Positions 19,264 through 27,232 of a DNA stretch of 64,000 bases are shown here, piece by piece. The notes beneath the pieces are model-generated. The model saw only the letters and a program-made list of their open reading frames with translations. It ran no database searches and had not been told where the DNA came from. The DNA comes from Bradyrhizobium yuanmingense. GTDB lineage: Bacteria > Pseudomonadota > Alphaproteobacteria > Rhizobiales > Xanthobacteraceae. Numbering within the stretch: the stretch's first letter is position 1; every line of letters starts with the position of its first letter. Location of the stretch: the NCBI RefSeq assembly GCF_900094575.1, contig NZ_FMAE01000004.1, positions 310,001 to 374,000 on the forward strand, in the 5' to 3' direction. The translations under genes and the position numbers were made by a program.

Positions 19264-20433
19264 ATGACCGCCAGCATCGTCGGATGGGCGCATACGCCGT
19301 TCGGCAAGTTCGACACCGAAACCGTCGAAAGCCTCGTCACCCGCGTCGCCAATGAGGCGCTGGCGGATGCCGGCATCTCGGCCGGTGATGTCGACGAGAT
19401 CGTGCTCGGCCATTTCAACGCCGGCTTCTCGCCGCAGGATTTCACGGCGTCGCTGGTACTGCAGGCCGATCCCAAGCTGCGCTTCAAGCCGGCGACCCGT
19501 GTCGAGAACGCCTGCGCCACGGGATCTGCCGCCGTGCATCAGGGCCTGCGCGCGATTGCCGCAGGGGCGGCCAAGATTGTGCTGGTCGTCGGCGTCGAGC
19601 AGATGACGCGCACGCCGAGCGCCGAGATCGGCAAGAACCTGCTCAAGGCTTCCTACCTCCCTGAGGACGGCGACACGGTCGGCGGTTTCGCCGGCGTGTT
19701 CGGCAAGATCGCCAGCTCCTACTTCCAGAAATACGGCGACCAGTCCGATGCGCTGGCGCTGATCGCGGCCAAGAACCACAAGAACGGCGTCGCCAATCCC
19801 TTCGCCCAGATGCGCAAGGACTTTGGCTTCGACTTCTGCCGCGCCGAGAGCGAGAAGAACCCCTATGTCGCCGGCCCGCTGAAGCGGACGGACTGCTCGC
19901 TGGTCTCCGACGGCGCCGCTGCGCTGGTGCTGGCCGATGCCGAGACGGCCAAGGGCATGACCAAGTCGATCGGCTTCCGCGCCACTGCGCACGCCCAGGA
20001 CTTCCTGCCGATGAGTAAGCGCGACATCCTGCAGTTCGAGGGCTGCACGGTCGCCTGGCAGCGGGCGCTGGAGAAGGCCGGTGTCACGCTGTCCGATCTC
20101 TCCTTCGTCGAGACCCATGACTGCTTCACCGTCGCCGAGCTGATCGAGTACGAAGCGATGGGTCTGACGCCGAAGGGGCAGGGCGCCCGCGCCATAAAAG
20201 AAGGCTGGACGCTCAAGGACGGCAAGCTGCCGGTCAATCCGTCCGGCGGCCTCAAGGCCAAGGGCCATCCGATCGGCGCCACCGGCGTCTCCATGCATGT
20301 GATGACCGCGATGCAGCTCGCGGGCCAGGCGCCCGAGGGCATGCAGCTCAAGAACGCCAAGCTCGGCGGCATCTTCAACATGGGTGGCGCGGCCGTCGCC
20401 AACTACGTCTCCGTCCTGGAGCCGCTGAAGTAG
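19264..20433 (+). CDS. SCP-x-type thiolase family protein
   Basis: Thiolase-fold acyl-CoA enzyme of 389 residues. The acylation Cys is in ENACATGSAA, the HDCFT motif is typical of SCP-x thiolases, and the catalytic His is in GHPIGATG. The usual C-terminal CIGGG cysteine is absent (IFNMGGAAVANY), as in other SCP-x-like members. AGGGAG lies 8 nt before the ATG at 19264, which I prefer to the in-frame ATG at 19258 that nearly abuts it. It could act in thiolytic cleavage of a branched or unusual acyl-CoA. It is not the usual PhbA/AtoB type. Confidence 0.9.
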   Translation: MTASIVGWAHTPFGKFDTETVESLVTRVANEALADAGISAGDVDEIVLGHFNAGFSPQDFTASLVLQADPKLRFKPATRVENACATGSAAVHQGLRAIAAGAAKIVLVVGVEQMTRTPSAEIGKNLLKASYLPEDGDTVGGFAGVFGKIASSYFQKYGDQSDALALIAAKNHKNGVANPFAQMRKDFGFDFCRAESEKNPYVAGPLKRTDCSLVSDGAAALVLADAETAKGMTKSIGFRATAHAQDFLPMSKRDILQFEGCTVAWQRALEKAGVTLSDLSFVETHDCFTVAELIEYEAMGLTPKGQGARAIKEGWTLKDGKLPVNPSGGLKAKGHPIGATGVSMHVMTAMQLAGQAPEGMQLKNAKLGGIFNMGGAAVANYVSVLEPLK

Positions 20434-20442
20434 TTTGATCCT

Positions 20443-20479
20443 GTAGGGTGGGCAAAGGCGCCATACGCCATGCCCGCCT
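20443..20479. repeat. partial GTAGGGTGGGC-type intergenic palindrome
   Basis: Begins GTAGGGTGGGCAAAGGCG and ends in GCCCGCC. It looks like a degraded or truncated copy of the GTAGGGTGGGTTAG-type element that is complete at 43112. Confidence 0.5.
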
Positions 20480-20554
20480 TATTTCTTTGCGTTAGATCAT
20501 GGTGGGCTCGCGCGGCCCCCTTAATGCTCTGATTGATTTTGCGGGAAATGCATC

Positions 20555-20761
20555 ATGAGCACTAACTACGAAGATTCACTGTCGATGGACGCACTCAACG
20601 ATCGTATCGCGATCCTCGAGGACAATATCCGCCAGCTCATCGAGCAGGCCGCTGCCGCCTCCGGCGAGCAGAACGAGTCGCGCATCGCCGACCGGATCAA
20701 TCAGCAGAATGACGAACTCGACCGGCTCCTGAAGATCCGGGAATCCCGTCAGAAGAAATAG
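20555..20761 (+). CDS. small coiled-coil protein, unknown function
   Basis: 68 residues, strongly charged, with heptad-like spacing (LNDRIAILEDNIRQLIEQAA and NDELDRLLKIRESRQKK), predicting a single amphipathic coiled coil. No membrane segment or cysteine. I do not recognise a named family. It stands between two acyl-CoA enzyme genes, 121 nt after the thiolase and 124 nt before the CoA-transferase, without overlap. Coding is supported by the low-Arg, Glu/Gln-rich composition compared with chance frames here. Confidence 0.75.
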   Translation: MSTNYEDSLSMDALNDRIAILEDNIRQLIEQAAAASGEQNESRIADRINQQNDELDRLLKIRESRQKK

Positions 20762-20885
20762 CGGCCGACGTCGCCCCGCGGCGCATGCCGCCATACGCCG
20801 CCCGCCCTTGCGCGAGCGGCGGCACTGCCGTTAGCTGGACCGAAATCGCGTGGGCAGTTGGGCTCGGCGCAATCGGGAGCGAACG

Positions 20886-22085
20886 ATGGGGCCGCTGAAA
20901 GGCATCAAGGTCGTCGACATGACCACCGTGCTGATGGGCCCTTATGCGACCCAAATGCTCGGCGATTACGGTGCCGACGTCGTCAAGCTGGAATCGCTGG
21001 ACGGCGACGTCACCCGCCTGATCGGCCCGATGCGTCACGCCGGCATGGGGCCGGTATTTCTCAACACCAACCGCAGCAAGCGCTCGATCTGTCTCGATCT
21101 GAAGAAGGCTGCGGGGCGCGAAGCCGTGCTGCGGCTTTTGAAGGACGCCGACGTCCTGGTCTACAACGTCCGCCCGCAGGCGATGGCGCGGCTTCAGCTC
21201 GGCTACGACGTCGTCTCCGCCATCAACCCGCGCCTGGTCTATGCCGGCGTGTTCGGCTTCGGCCAGGACGGGCCCTATGCCGCAAAACCCGCTTACGACG
21301 ACCTGATCCAGGGCGCCACGGCGCTGCCGGCGCTGATGGCGCAGACCGGCGACGGCGTGCCGCGCTACGTGCCGAACGCGCTCGTCGACCGTATCGTCGG
21401 CCTCACCGCGGTCGGCGCGATCTGCGCCAGCCTCGTGCACCGCGACCGCACCGGCCGCGGCCAGCGTCTGGACATTCCGATGTTCGAGACCATGGCCGGC
21501 TTCGTCATGGGCGACCACATGGGCGGGCTCACGTTCGAGCCGCCGCTCGACAAGGGCGGCTATGCCCGCCATCTCTCGCGCGACCGCAGGCCCTACAAGA
21601 CCTCGGACGGCTATCTCAGCGTCATCGTCTACAACGACAAGCAGTGGGAGAACTTCTTCAAGGCCACGGGGCGCGACGACCTGCGCGCCGATCCCAAATT
21701 TGCAACCTTCGCCGGCCGGGCCGCCAATATCAATGTGGTGTATGCCGAGCTCGCCCGCATCTTCGAGACGCGGACCACGGCGGAATGGATCGACCTGCTG
21801 ACGAAAGCCGACGTGCCTGTCATGCCGATGCACGATCTCGCCTCGATCCTGCACGATGAGCATCTGGAGGCGACCGGCTTTTTCCCGGTGGTGACCCATC
21901 CGGCCGAAGGTCCGATCCGCAGCATGAAAGTGACGGCGACCTGGTCCGAGACCGAAGCCGAGCCGGTACGCCTGGCGCCGCGGCTCAACGAGCACGGCGC
22001 CGAGATCTTGCGCGAGATCGGCTATTCCGCTGACGAGATCGCAGCCATGGTGCGCGACGGCGTCACGCGTGACGCACCGGAGTAG
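20886..22085 (+). CDS. family III CoA-transferase (CaiB/BaiF)
   Basis: Moves CoA between carboxylic acids by an Asp-anhydride mechanism; 399 residues, typical. The N-terminal LKGIKVVDMTTVLMGPYATQ and the nucleophile region KPAYDDLIQG (first Asp of DD expected) are present. The ATG at 20886 fits the family N-terminus; longer frames upstream have no homology. It is in line with the thiolase-like genes, so activation of an unknown acid for beta-oxidation-like breakdown is plausible. Confidence 0.92.
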   Translation: MGPLKGIKVVDMTTVLMGPYATQMLGDYGADVVKLESLDGDVTRLIGPMRHAGMGPVFLNTNRSKRSICLDLKKAAGREAVLRLLKDADVLVYNVRPQAMARLQLGYDVVSAINPRLVYAGVFGFGQDGPYAAKPAYDDLIQGATALPALMAQTGDGVPRYVPNALVDRIVGLTAVGAICASLVHRDRTGRGQRLDIPMFETMAGFVMGDHMGGLTFEPPLDKGGYARHLSRDRRPYKTSDGYLSVIVYNDKQWENFFKATGRDDLRADPKFATFAGRAANINVVYAELARIFETRTTAEWIDLLTKADVPVMPMHDLASILHDEHLEATGFFPVVTHPAEGPIRSMKVTATWSETEAEPVRLAPRLNEHGAEILREIGYSADEIAAMVRDGVTRDAPE

Positions 22086-22116
22086 GGGGAGTGCAGATGA
22101 CCACGCTTCTCTCATC

Positions 22117-22226
22117 CGTCGTTCCGGGGCGCGCCCACTTGGGCGCGAGCCCGGAATCCATTCATCCTCCGCACATGCCGTTCGATGGATTCCGGGCTCG
22201 TGACTTCGTCGCGCCTCGGAATGACG
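22117..22226. repeat. dispersed intergenic palindrome, CGTCATTCCGGGGCGCG family
   Basis: Left arm CGTCGTTCCGGGGCGCG and right arm GCGCCTCGGAATGACG, with an inner CCCGGAATCCAT/ATGGATTCCGGG pair. It lies between the CoA-transferase and the next thiolase-like gene, 17 nt before the latter's start. Confidence 0.85.
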
Positions 22227-22242
22227 GTGGAGAAATGGCACC

Positions 22243-23379
22243 ATGAGCTTCATCACCGGCGTCGGCCTCACGTCGTTCGGCAAGCACGAGGGCTCCTCCT
22301 CGCTCGACCTGATGAGCGAGGCCGCGCAAGCCGCGCTCGACGATGCCGGCCTCGAGCGCACCGACATCGACGGCATCCTCTGCGGCTATTCCACGGTCTC
22401 CCCGCACATCATGCTCGCCACCGTCTTCGCCGAGCATTTTGGTATCCGCCCGTCTTACGCCCATGCCGTCCAGGTCGGCGGCGCCACGGGTCTTGCGATG
22501 ACGATGCTTGCACATCATCTCGTCGCGTCAGGTGTCTGCCGGAACGTTCTGGTGGTCGCTGGCGAGAACCGGCTCACCGGGCAGAGCCGCGATGCCTCGA
22601 TCCAGGCGCTGGCGCAGGTCGGCCATCCCGACTACGAGGTGCCGTTAGGACCGACCATTCCCGCTTATTACGGCCTCGTTGCCAACCGATACATGCACGA
22701 ATACGGCGTGACCGAAGAGGATCTCGCCGAATTCGCGGTGCTGATGCGTGCTCACGCCTGCACCCATCCCGGCGCGCAATTCCACGATCCCATCAATGTC
22801 GCCGACGTCATGGCCTCCAAGCCAGTGGCGCTGCCGCTCAAGCTGCTCGATTGCTGCCCGGTCTCCGACGGCGGCGCGGCGTTCGTTGTCAGCCGCGAGC
22901 GAACCGGGGAAGCGGGCGTGCGTATCCGCGGCTGCGCCCAGGCCCACACGCATCAGCATGTCACGGCAGCGCCCGCCCTCAGCGAGCTTGGCGCCGAGAT
23001 CTCCATCGCGCGTGCAAAGGCGACCACGGGTCTCGCGATCTCCGACGTGCGCTACGCCGCGATCTATGACAGCTTTACGATCACGCTCGCGATGCTGCTG
23101 GAAGACCTCGGTCTCGCCGGCCGCGGCGAGGCGGCCGCGCGCGTGCGCGCCGGCCATTTCAGCCGTGACGGCGCGATGCCGCTGAATACCCATGGCGGCC
23201 TGCTCAGTTACGGCCATTGCGGCGTCGGCGGCGCCATGGCGCATCTCGTCGAGGCGCATTTGCAGATGACGGGGCGGGCGGCCACCCGCCAGGTCCGCGA
23301 CGCCTCGATTGCACTGCTGCACGGCGACGGCGGCGTGCTGTCGTCTCACGTCAGCATGTTCCTGGAGCGGGTCAGATGA
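22243..23379 (+). CDS. thiolase-like protein lacking the catalytic cysteine (Ltp2-like)
   Basis: 378 residues of thiolase fold. The acylating-Cys position reads QVGGATG, so the nucleophile is Gly. YDSFT replaces HDxF, and the C-terminal loop is NTHGGLLSYGHCGVGG. These changes are those of the Ltp2 class, which with a DUF35 protein forms steroid side-chain retro-aldolases in actinobacteria. The next gene, overlapping by 4 nt (ATGA), encodes exactly such a DUF35 partner. I infer a carbon-carbon lyase for a beta-hydroxy-acyl-CoA or similar rather than a thiolase. Confidence 0.85.
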   Translation: MSFITGVGLTSFGKHEGSSSLDLMSEAAQAALDDAGLERTDIDGILCGYSTVSPHIMLATVFAEHFGIRPSYAHAVQVGGATGLAMTMLAHHLVASGVCRNVLVVAGENRLTGQSRDASIQALAQVGHPDYEVPLGPTIPAYYGLVANRYMHEYGVTEEDLAEFAVLMRAHACTHPGAQFHDPINVADVMASKPVALPLKLLDCCPVSDGGAAFVVSRERTGEAGVRIRGCAQAHTHQHVTAAPALSELGAEISIARAKATTGLAISDVRYAAIYDSFTITLAMLLEDLGLAGRGEAAARVRAGHFSRDGAMPLNTHGGLLSYGHCGVGGAMAHLVEAHLQMTGRAATRQVRDASIALLHGDGGVLSSHVSMFLERVR

Positions 23380-23735
23380 GCGAGCGTCTGGCGGACTGGA
23401 CAAAGGGTAAAGAGGCCATCACCTACCAGACCTGCACCGCATGCGGGCATGTACAGTATTTTCATCGGGCCTTCTGCGCAGCTTGTGGCGAATCGGGCCC
23501 GCGCGAGCAGCGCGCCAGCGGCAAGGGCAGGGTGTATGCGACCTCGTTGGTCTGCCGCGCGGCAACGCCCGAGACGCGCGCGCACGTGCCCTACAACATC
23601 CTGCTGGTCGATTGCGCCGAGGGTTTTCGCATGATGGCCCACGGCGAGAATGACCTCGCCATCGGCGATTCGGTCATCGCGAGCTTCAAGCCGTTCGCCG
23701 GCAAGCTGGTGCCGTTCTTTGCCAAAACCAAATAG
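23376..23735 (+). CDS. DUF35/OB-fold zinc-ribbon acyl-CoA-associated protein
   Basis: 119 residues. The N-terminal rubredoxin-like zinc ribbon (CTACGHVQYFHRAFCAACG, about residues 21-39) precedes an OB-fold with GRVYATSLVCR. Proteins of this type bind acyl-CoA and pair with thiolase-like partners. Start ATG 23376 overlaps the upstream stop. Stoichiometric coupling with the Cys-less thiolase is likely. Confidence 0.88.
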   Translation: MSERLADWTKGKEAITYQTCTACGHVQYFHRAFCAACGESGPREQRASGKGRVYATSLVCRAATPETRAHVPYNILLVDCAEGFRMMAHGENDLAIGDSVIASFKPFAGKLVPFFAKTK

Positions 23736-23746
23736 GGAAACGCGAA

Positions 23747-23833
23747 TGTAGCCCGGATGGCGCGCAGCGAAATCCGGGATTCGCACCTCGCGGACAGACT
23801 TCCCGGATTGCGCTGCGCTTCATCCGGGCTACA
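23747..23833. repeat. dispersed palindrome, TGTAGCCCGGATG family
   Basis: Perfect 13-bp outer arms TGTAGCCCGGATG and CATCCGGGCTACA surround inner arms with AATCCGGG/CCCGGATT. It lies directly after the DUF35 gene and may end that transcript. Confidence 0.8.
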
Positions 23834-23850
23834 CGCCAACCGAGGGATCC

Positions 23851-23931
23851 GTCATTCGGGGGCGGTCATGCGACCGAGCCTGGAACGGGAATTCTGGGCT
23901 TGGCTTGTGCGAGAGCCACCCCGGAATGACG
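23851..23931. repeat. degraded CGTCATTC...GGAATGACG palindrome
   Basis: Outer ends GTCATTCGGGGGCGG and CCACCCCGGAATGAC survive, but the inner arms are eroded. It abuts the TGTAGCCCGGATG element, so two repeat families are stacked in one gap. Confidence 0.6.
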
Positions 23932-24002
23932 AAAACGCTGAGCGCCTGATTCGGAAAAGTGTGAAGCGGTTTTCCGAAAAGATCATGCGCAATCGAAATA
24001 CT

Positions 24003-24104
24003 CTAACGCCCGTAGAACAAGATGCTGGCGATGACGAGCATCGCCGTCACCGCCAGCATATGCGCGAGCGCTCCCGAGGCTGCCCCCTTGGTGGCTTCCT
24101 TCAT
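24003..24104 (-). CDS. 33-residue membrane protein
   Basis: The minus strand encodes MKEATKGAASGALAH, then a hydrophobic helix (residues 16-30, MLAVTAMLVIASILF), then YGR and TAG. AGGGAG lies about 8 nt before the ATG. Codon use has strong GC3. The basic, Ala/Gly-rich N-terminus followed by one helix and a short YGR tail is a plausible conserved small inner-membrane protein. No function known to me. It is isolated between repeats and the carboxymuconolactone-decarboxylase-like gene, on the opposite strand. Confidence 0.72.
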   Translation of the reverse strand: MKEATKGAASGALAHMLAVTAMLVIASILFYGR

Positions 24105-24373
24105 GCCGTTTTCTCCCTAGACTTGGGCGTGACTCATCGTTGCGCGGTGAGCGCTTACGACGGCCAATTGTTTTTACTCGGAACACCCCTTGCGAGTATC
24201 CGCCGCGATTTGTCCCCCGCGGCGAATATCGACTGTGTCAGGGTCGATCAGCAATGCGGCGGCAATTTGACTCGATGATGTTGCTCGTGCGTCCCCACGC
24301 GAATAGAGTCTTCGGGAACCTTCGCCAACGGCGACAAAAAGCATCAAAAGATCAGGGAAACTTTAGGAAAATC

Positions 24374-24901
24374 ATGGCCCGCATTCAGTACAGCGACCCG
24401 TCCAAGGCATCCGACCGCACCCGCGAAATCCTCGACAAGAACCGCCATGCCAACATCTTCCGGATGATGGCGCATTCGCCGAGTTACTTTGAGCAATATT
24501 GCCGCCTCGGGGGCGCAATCAGGCACAAGGGCGAGCTCGACCCCATCGTGCGCGAGCTTGCGATCACCCGTACCGGCATCCTGTGCGAGGCACCCTATGA
24601 GATCGTCGCGCACAAGCGCATCGGCAAGAATGTCGGCGTCACCGACGAGCAGAACGAGGCGCTCGAGAACTGGCAGGCCGCATCCTGCTTCAACGAGGTG
24701 CAGCGCGCCGCGCTCGCCTTCACCGACGAGATCGTGAAGCTGACGAAGCCGACGGATGCGACCTTCAAGGCGATCGCATCGAAGCTGACGCCAGCGGCGC
24801 TGGTCGAGCTCCAGCTCTCGGTCGGCTTCTACATCATGACGTCAAAATTCCTGGAGACGTTCGAGATCGACCTCCAGCCCGTCACCGAAGTGGTGGGCTG
24901 A
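24374..24901 (+). CDS. carboxymuconolactone decarboxylase-like (AhpD-fold) protein
   Basis: All-helical AhpD-fold protein of 175 residues. The conserved Glu61, Cys71, Glu76 and His80 arrangement is seen in RELAITRTGILCEAPYEIVAH; a second Cys two residues away is missing, so it is not a CxxC AhpD peroxidase partner. Start ATG 24374 has AGGAAAA just upstream. It is separated from the acyl-CoA genes by 640 bp, so a link to them is uncertain. About 270 bp upstream hold no other gene. Confidence 0.88.
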   Translation: MARIQYSDPSKASDRTREILDKNRHANIFRMMAHSPSYFEQYCRLGGAIRHKGELDPIVRELAITRTGILCEAPYEIVAHKRIGKNVGVTDEQNEALENWQAASCFNEVQRAALAFTDEIVKLTKPTDATFKAIASKLTPAALVELQLSVGFYIMTSKFLETFEIDLQPVTEVVG

Positions 24902-24929
24902 TCCAAAGCTCGGCTTGCGAGGGATGCTC

Positions 24930-25232
24930 ATGACAATCGATGAATATGCGGCCTGGGCCGCAACCATTGCCAAAGTCGACGAGCATCCGTCGAACGAGCG
25001 GTTGTCTTATCTCGGGCTGGGCCTTGCCGCTGAGGCGGGCGAGGTCGCCGAGCACATCAAGAAGCTCCTGCGCGACGACTGGCTCGACAAGGCCGGTCTC
25101 GTCGAAGAGCTTGGCGATGTCGTCTACTACTGGGCCTGCCTGTGCGCCGCCACCGGCCAGCAGCCGTCCGCGCTGCTCAACGCCAGTGCCGCCAAGATCA
25201 GGCGACGCATCAGCGAAGCGGCGAGCCGGTAG
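24930..25232 (+). CDS. MazG-like nucleotide pyrophosphohydrolase
   Basis: 100 residues of the all-alpha NTP-pyrophosphatase fold. The metal motif is ExxE (Glu35, Glu38 in LAAEAGEVAEHIKK), followed by ExxD (Glu60, Asp63 in EELGDVVYYW). It would hydrolyse a nucleoside triphosphate to the monophosphate; substrate unknown. ATG 24930 has GAGGG 6 nt upstream and is preferred over ATG 24924 and TTG 24915. It lies 28 nt after the previous gene and is probably cotranscribed. Confidence 0.85.
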   Translation: MTIDEYAAWAATIAKVDEHPSNERLSYLGLGLAAEAGEVAEHIKKLLRDDWLDKAGLVEELGDVVYYWACLCAATGQQPSALLNASAAKIRRRISEAASR

Positions 25233-25257
25233 AGCAAGTGAAAGCTGGGAGCTCCGG

Positions 25258-25343
25258 CGTCATGGCCGGGCTTGTCCCGGCCATCCACGACTTGCCGCGC
25301 AGCACGAAGAACGTTGATGCCCGGGACAAGCCCGGGCATGACG
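25258..25343. repeat. dispersed palindrome, CATGGCCGGGCTTGTCCCGGCCAT family
   Basis: Arms CGTCATGGCCGGGCTTGTCC and the related GGACAAGCCCGGGCATGACG form a long stem in the gap between convergent mazG-like and glutaminase genes. A related copy is at 51204. It could serve as a bidirectional terminator. Confidence 0.8.
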
Positions 25344-25363
25344 ATCTGTTGCGCATGAACCGC

Positions 25364-27211
25364 TCACGTCGAGGTCAGAATATCCACCTTGGCGTTGGCG
25401 ACGATCAGGCGGTCGGCCAGAAGCTGGGCCAGGTTACGCATGATGCATTCGCTGGCGCGGGGGTGCCGCTTGCGGAAGCGCTCGAAATCCTTCAGCGGCA
25501 CCTCGCATGCCGTCGCTGCCATGTCGGCGAACACGTCGGCGGAGCGGGTTTGTTCCAGCAGCGCCATCTCGCCGAACGCCATGCCGGCGGTGAGCGTCGC
25601 CAGCCTGACGCCGTCGGGCAAGGTGACGTGCACGGCGCCGCTGCGCAGGAAGTACAGGGCATCGGCGGGGTCGCCGGCCGTGAGGATCTTCGCGCCGGAT
25701 TGATAGGTCCTGATGGTGCAGAGCGAGGCGAGATCCGTCAGCTCTTCCTCGCTCAGCCCGGTCAGCAGCGGCTGTTCGGCTAGCTCGGTGGTCTCGTGAA
25801 AATCGATCGAGCCGCCGTAGCGATAGACGATCTGGTCTTCGGCCCATTCGATCGCAGTGTCGAGCAGATAGAAATCGCGCACGTTCTTCAGCTCAGCGGT
25901 CCATTCGCGTAACGTATTCCATTCCTTGGAGGCGCGCCGGACGCCCGACAAGACCACCGTGACATTCAGCGCGGCCAATTCCTCGAACGCTTCGGCCACA
26001 AGTCGTGCGCCGGCCCGCGTAGTCGAGGTCACGCGGTGGAGATCGAAGATCACGAATTGCGGCCGCGGTCGTCCCGCGAGCCGGCGCGAGACGTAATCCA
26101 CCGCCGACAGCGACAGCGTGCCGACCAGCTCGATGATGCGCACCTCCTGCTCGTGCGCCGCCAGGATCTCGCGCTCCTGCGGGCGGCGCACGCGGCGCGA
26201 CGGGCTCTTGCCGATGTCGTAGTCGGCGATGACGGCGTTGCGTGCGTCGTCGCTGCGGTTGAGCATGTGCAGGTCGTAATGCGAGGACAGCGCCTCGCAG
26301 ACCTTGATGCCGCGCACGCTGTTGCCGTGCTTGTCGAGCTTTGGCGAATAGCTGCCGAGGCCGAGGCGGGCAGGGAGCGCGGCCAGGATGCCGCCGCCGA
26401 CGCCGCTCTTGGCGGGGATGCCGATGCGGTAGATCCACTCGCCGGCATAGTCGTACATGCCCGACGACGTCATCACCGAAAGTGTGCGCGAGATCGCGTA
26501 GGCGCTCAGCACCTGCTCGCCGGTGACCGGATTGATGCCGCGATTGGCGAGCGTTGCCGCCATCACCGCGATATCGCGCGCGGTCACCAGCACGGCGCAT
26601 TGCCGGAAATAGACGTCGAGCACGCCGACGACGTTGTCCGAGATCACCGCGTTGGTCTTGAGCAGATAGCCGATGGCGCGGTTGCGGTCGCCGGTCTGGC
26701 TCTCGGAAGAATAGACGGCGTCGTCGACGGAAAGGTCGCGGCCTGCAAAACGGCTGAGCGCAAGGCGGATCTGCTCGAAAGCCTCCGCGCCCTTGCTGTC
26801 GTAGATCAACCCGGTGCAGGCGATCGCGCCGGCATTGACCATCGGGTTGAACGGATGGTTCTCGGAATTGAGCCGGATCGAGTTGAAGGGATCGCCGGAG
26901 GGTTCGACGCCGATCGCGCCTTCGACCTTGCCGGCGCCGAGCAGGTCCAGCGCCAGCGCGAACACGAAGGGTTTCGACATCGACTGGATGGTGAAGGGCA
27001 CCCTGGAGTCGCCGACTTCATAGACATGGCCGTCAAGCGTCGCCAGGCTGATGCCGAAATAGGCAGGGTCCGCCTTGCCGAGCTCGGGAATGTAATCGGC
27101 GACATGGCCCGACGTTTCGGCGGAGAATTCGCTGAGGCAATTGTCCAGAAACCGCAGCAGGGGCGGCTTCGAACGGGTCCAGGCGGTGGCGAGAGGCGAG
27201 AGCGGTTTCAT
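25364..27211 (-). CDS. glsA: glutaminase fused to STAS and cyclic-nucleotide-binding domains
   Basis: 615 residues, twice the size of plain bacterial glutaminases (about 305-310). Residues 1-305 are a GlsA core with the serine-lysine pair in QSMSKPF and also ENHPFNPMVNAGAI. A STAS-like domain follows (about 350-460, VRIIELVGTLSLSAVDYV), then a cyclic-nucleotide-binding fold (about 480-605, FLRSGAVHVTLPDG and AFGEMALLEQ). ATG 27211 follows GGGAGG; TTG 27232 is an alternative. It lies 22 nt after the TRAP permease, so glutamine hydrolysis seems tied to transport and perhaps to a nucleotide or anti-sigma-like signal. Confidence 0.92.
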   Translation of the reverse strand: MKPLSPLATAWTRSKPPLLRFLDNCLSEFSAETSGHVADYIPELGKADPAYFGISLATLDGHVYEVGDSRVPFTIQSMSKPFVFALALDLLGAGKVEGAIGVEPSGDPFNSIRLNSENHPFNPMVNAGAIACTGLIYDSKGAEAFEQIRLALSRFAGRDLSVDDAVYSSESQTGDRNRAIGYLLKTNAVISDNVVGVLDVYFRQCAVLVTARDIAVMAATLANRGINPVTGEQVLSAYAISRTLSVMTSSGMYDYAGEWIYRIGIPAKSGVGGGILAALPARLGLGSYSPKLDKHGNSVRGIKVCEALSSHYDLHMLNRSDDARNAVIADYDIGKSPSRRVRRPQEREILAAHEQEVRIIELVGTLSLSAVDYVSRRLAGRPRPQFVIFDLHRVTSTTRAGARLVAEAFEELAALNVTVVLSGVRRASKEWNTLREWTAELKNVRDFYLLDTAIEWAEDQIVYRYGGSIDFHETTELAEQPLLTGLSEEELTDLASLCTIRTYQSGAKILTAGDPADALYFLRSGAVHVTLPDGVRLATLTAGMAFGEMALLEQTRSADVFADMAATACEVPLKDFERFRKRHPRASECIMRNLAQLLADRLIVANAKVDILTST

Positions 27212-27232
27212 CGCCTCCCTTGTGCAACGCAA

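Noticed and set aside
23747..23931. CRISPR array or insertion-sequence remnant
   Set aside because: There are only two unrelated palindromes, with no regular spacers, no transposase and no target duplication.
24915..24929. Earlier TTG or ATG starts of the MazG-like gene
   Set aside because: The GAGGG ribosome site overlaps or follows these codons, whereas it is 6 nt before ATG 24930.
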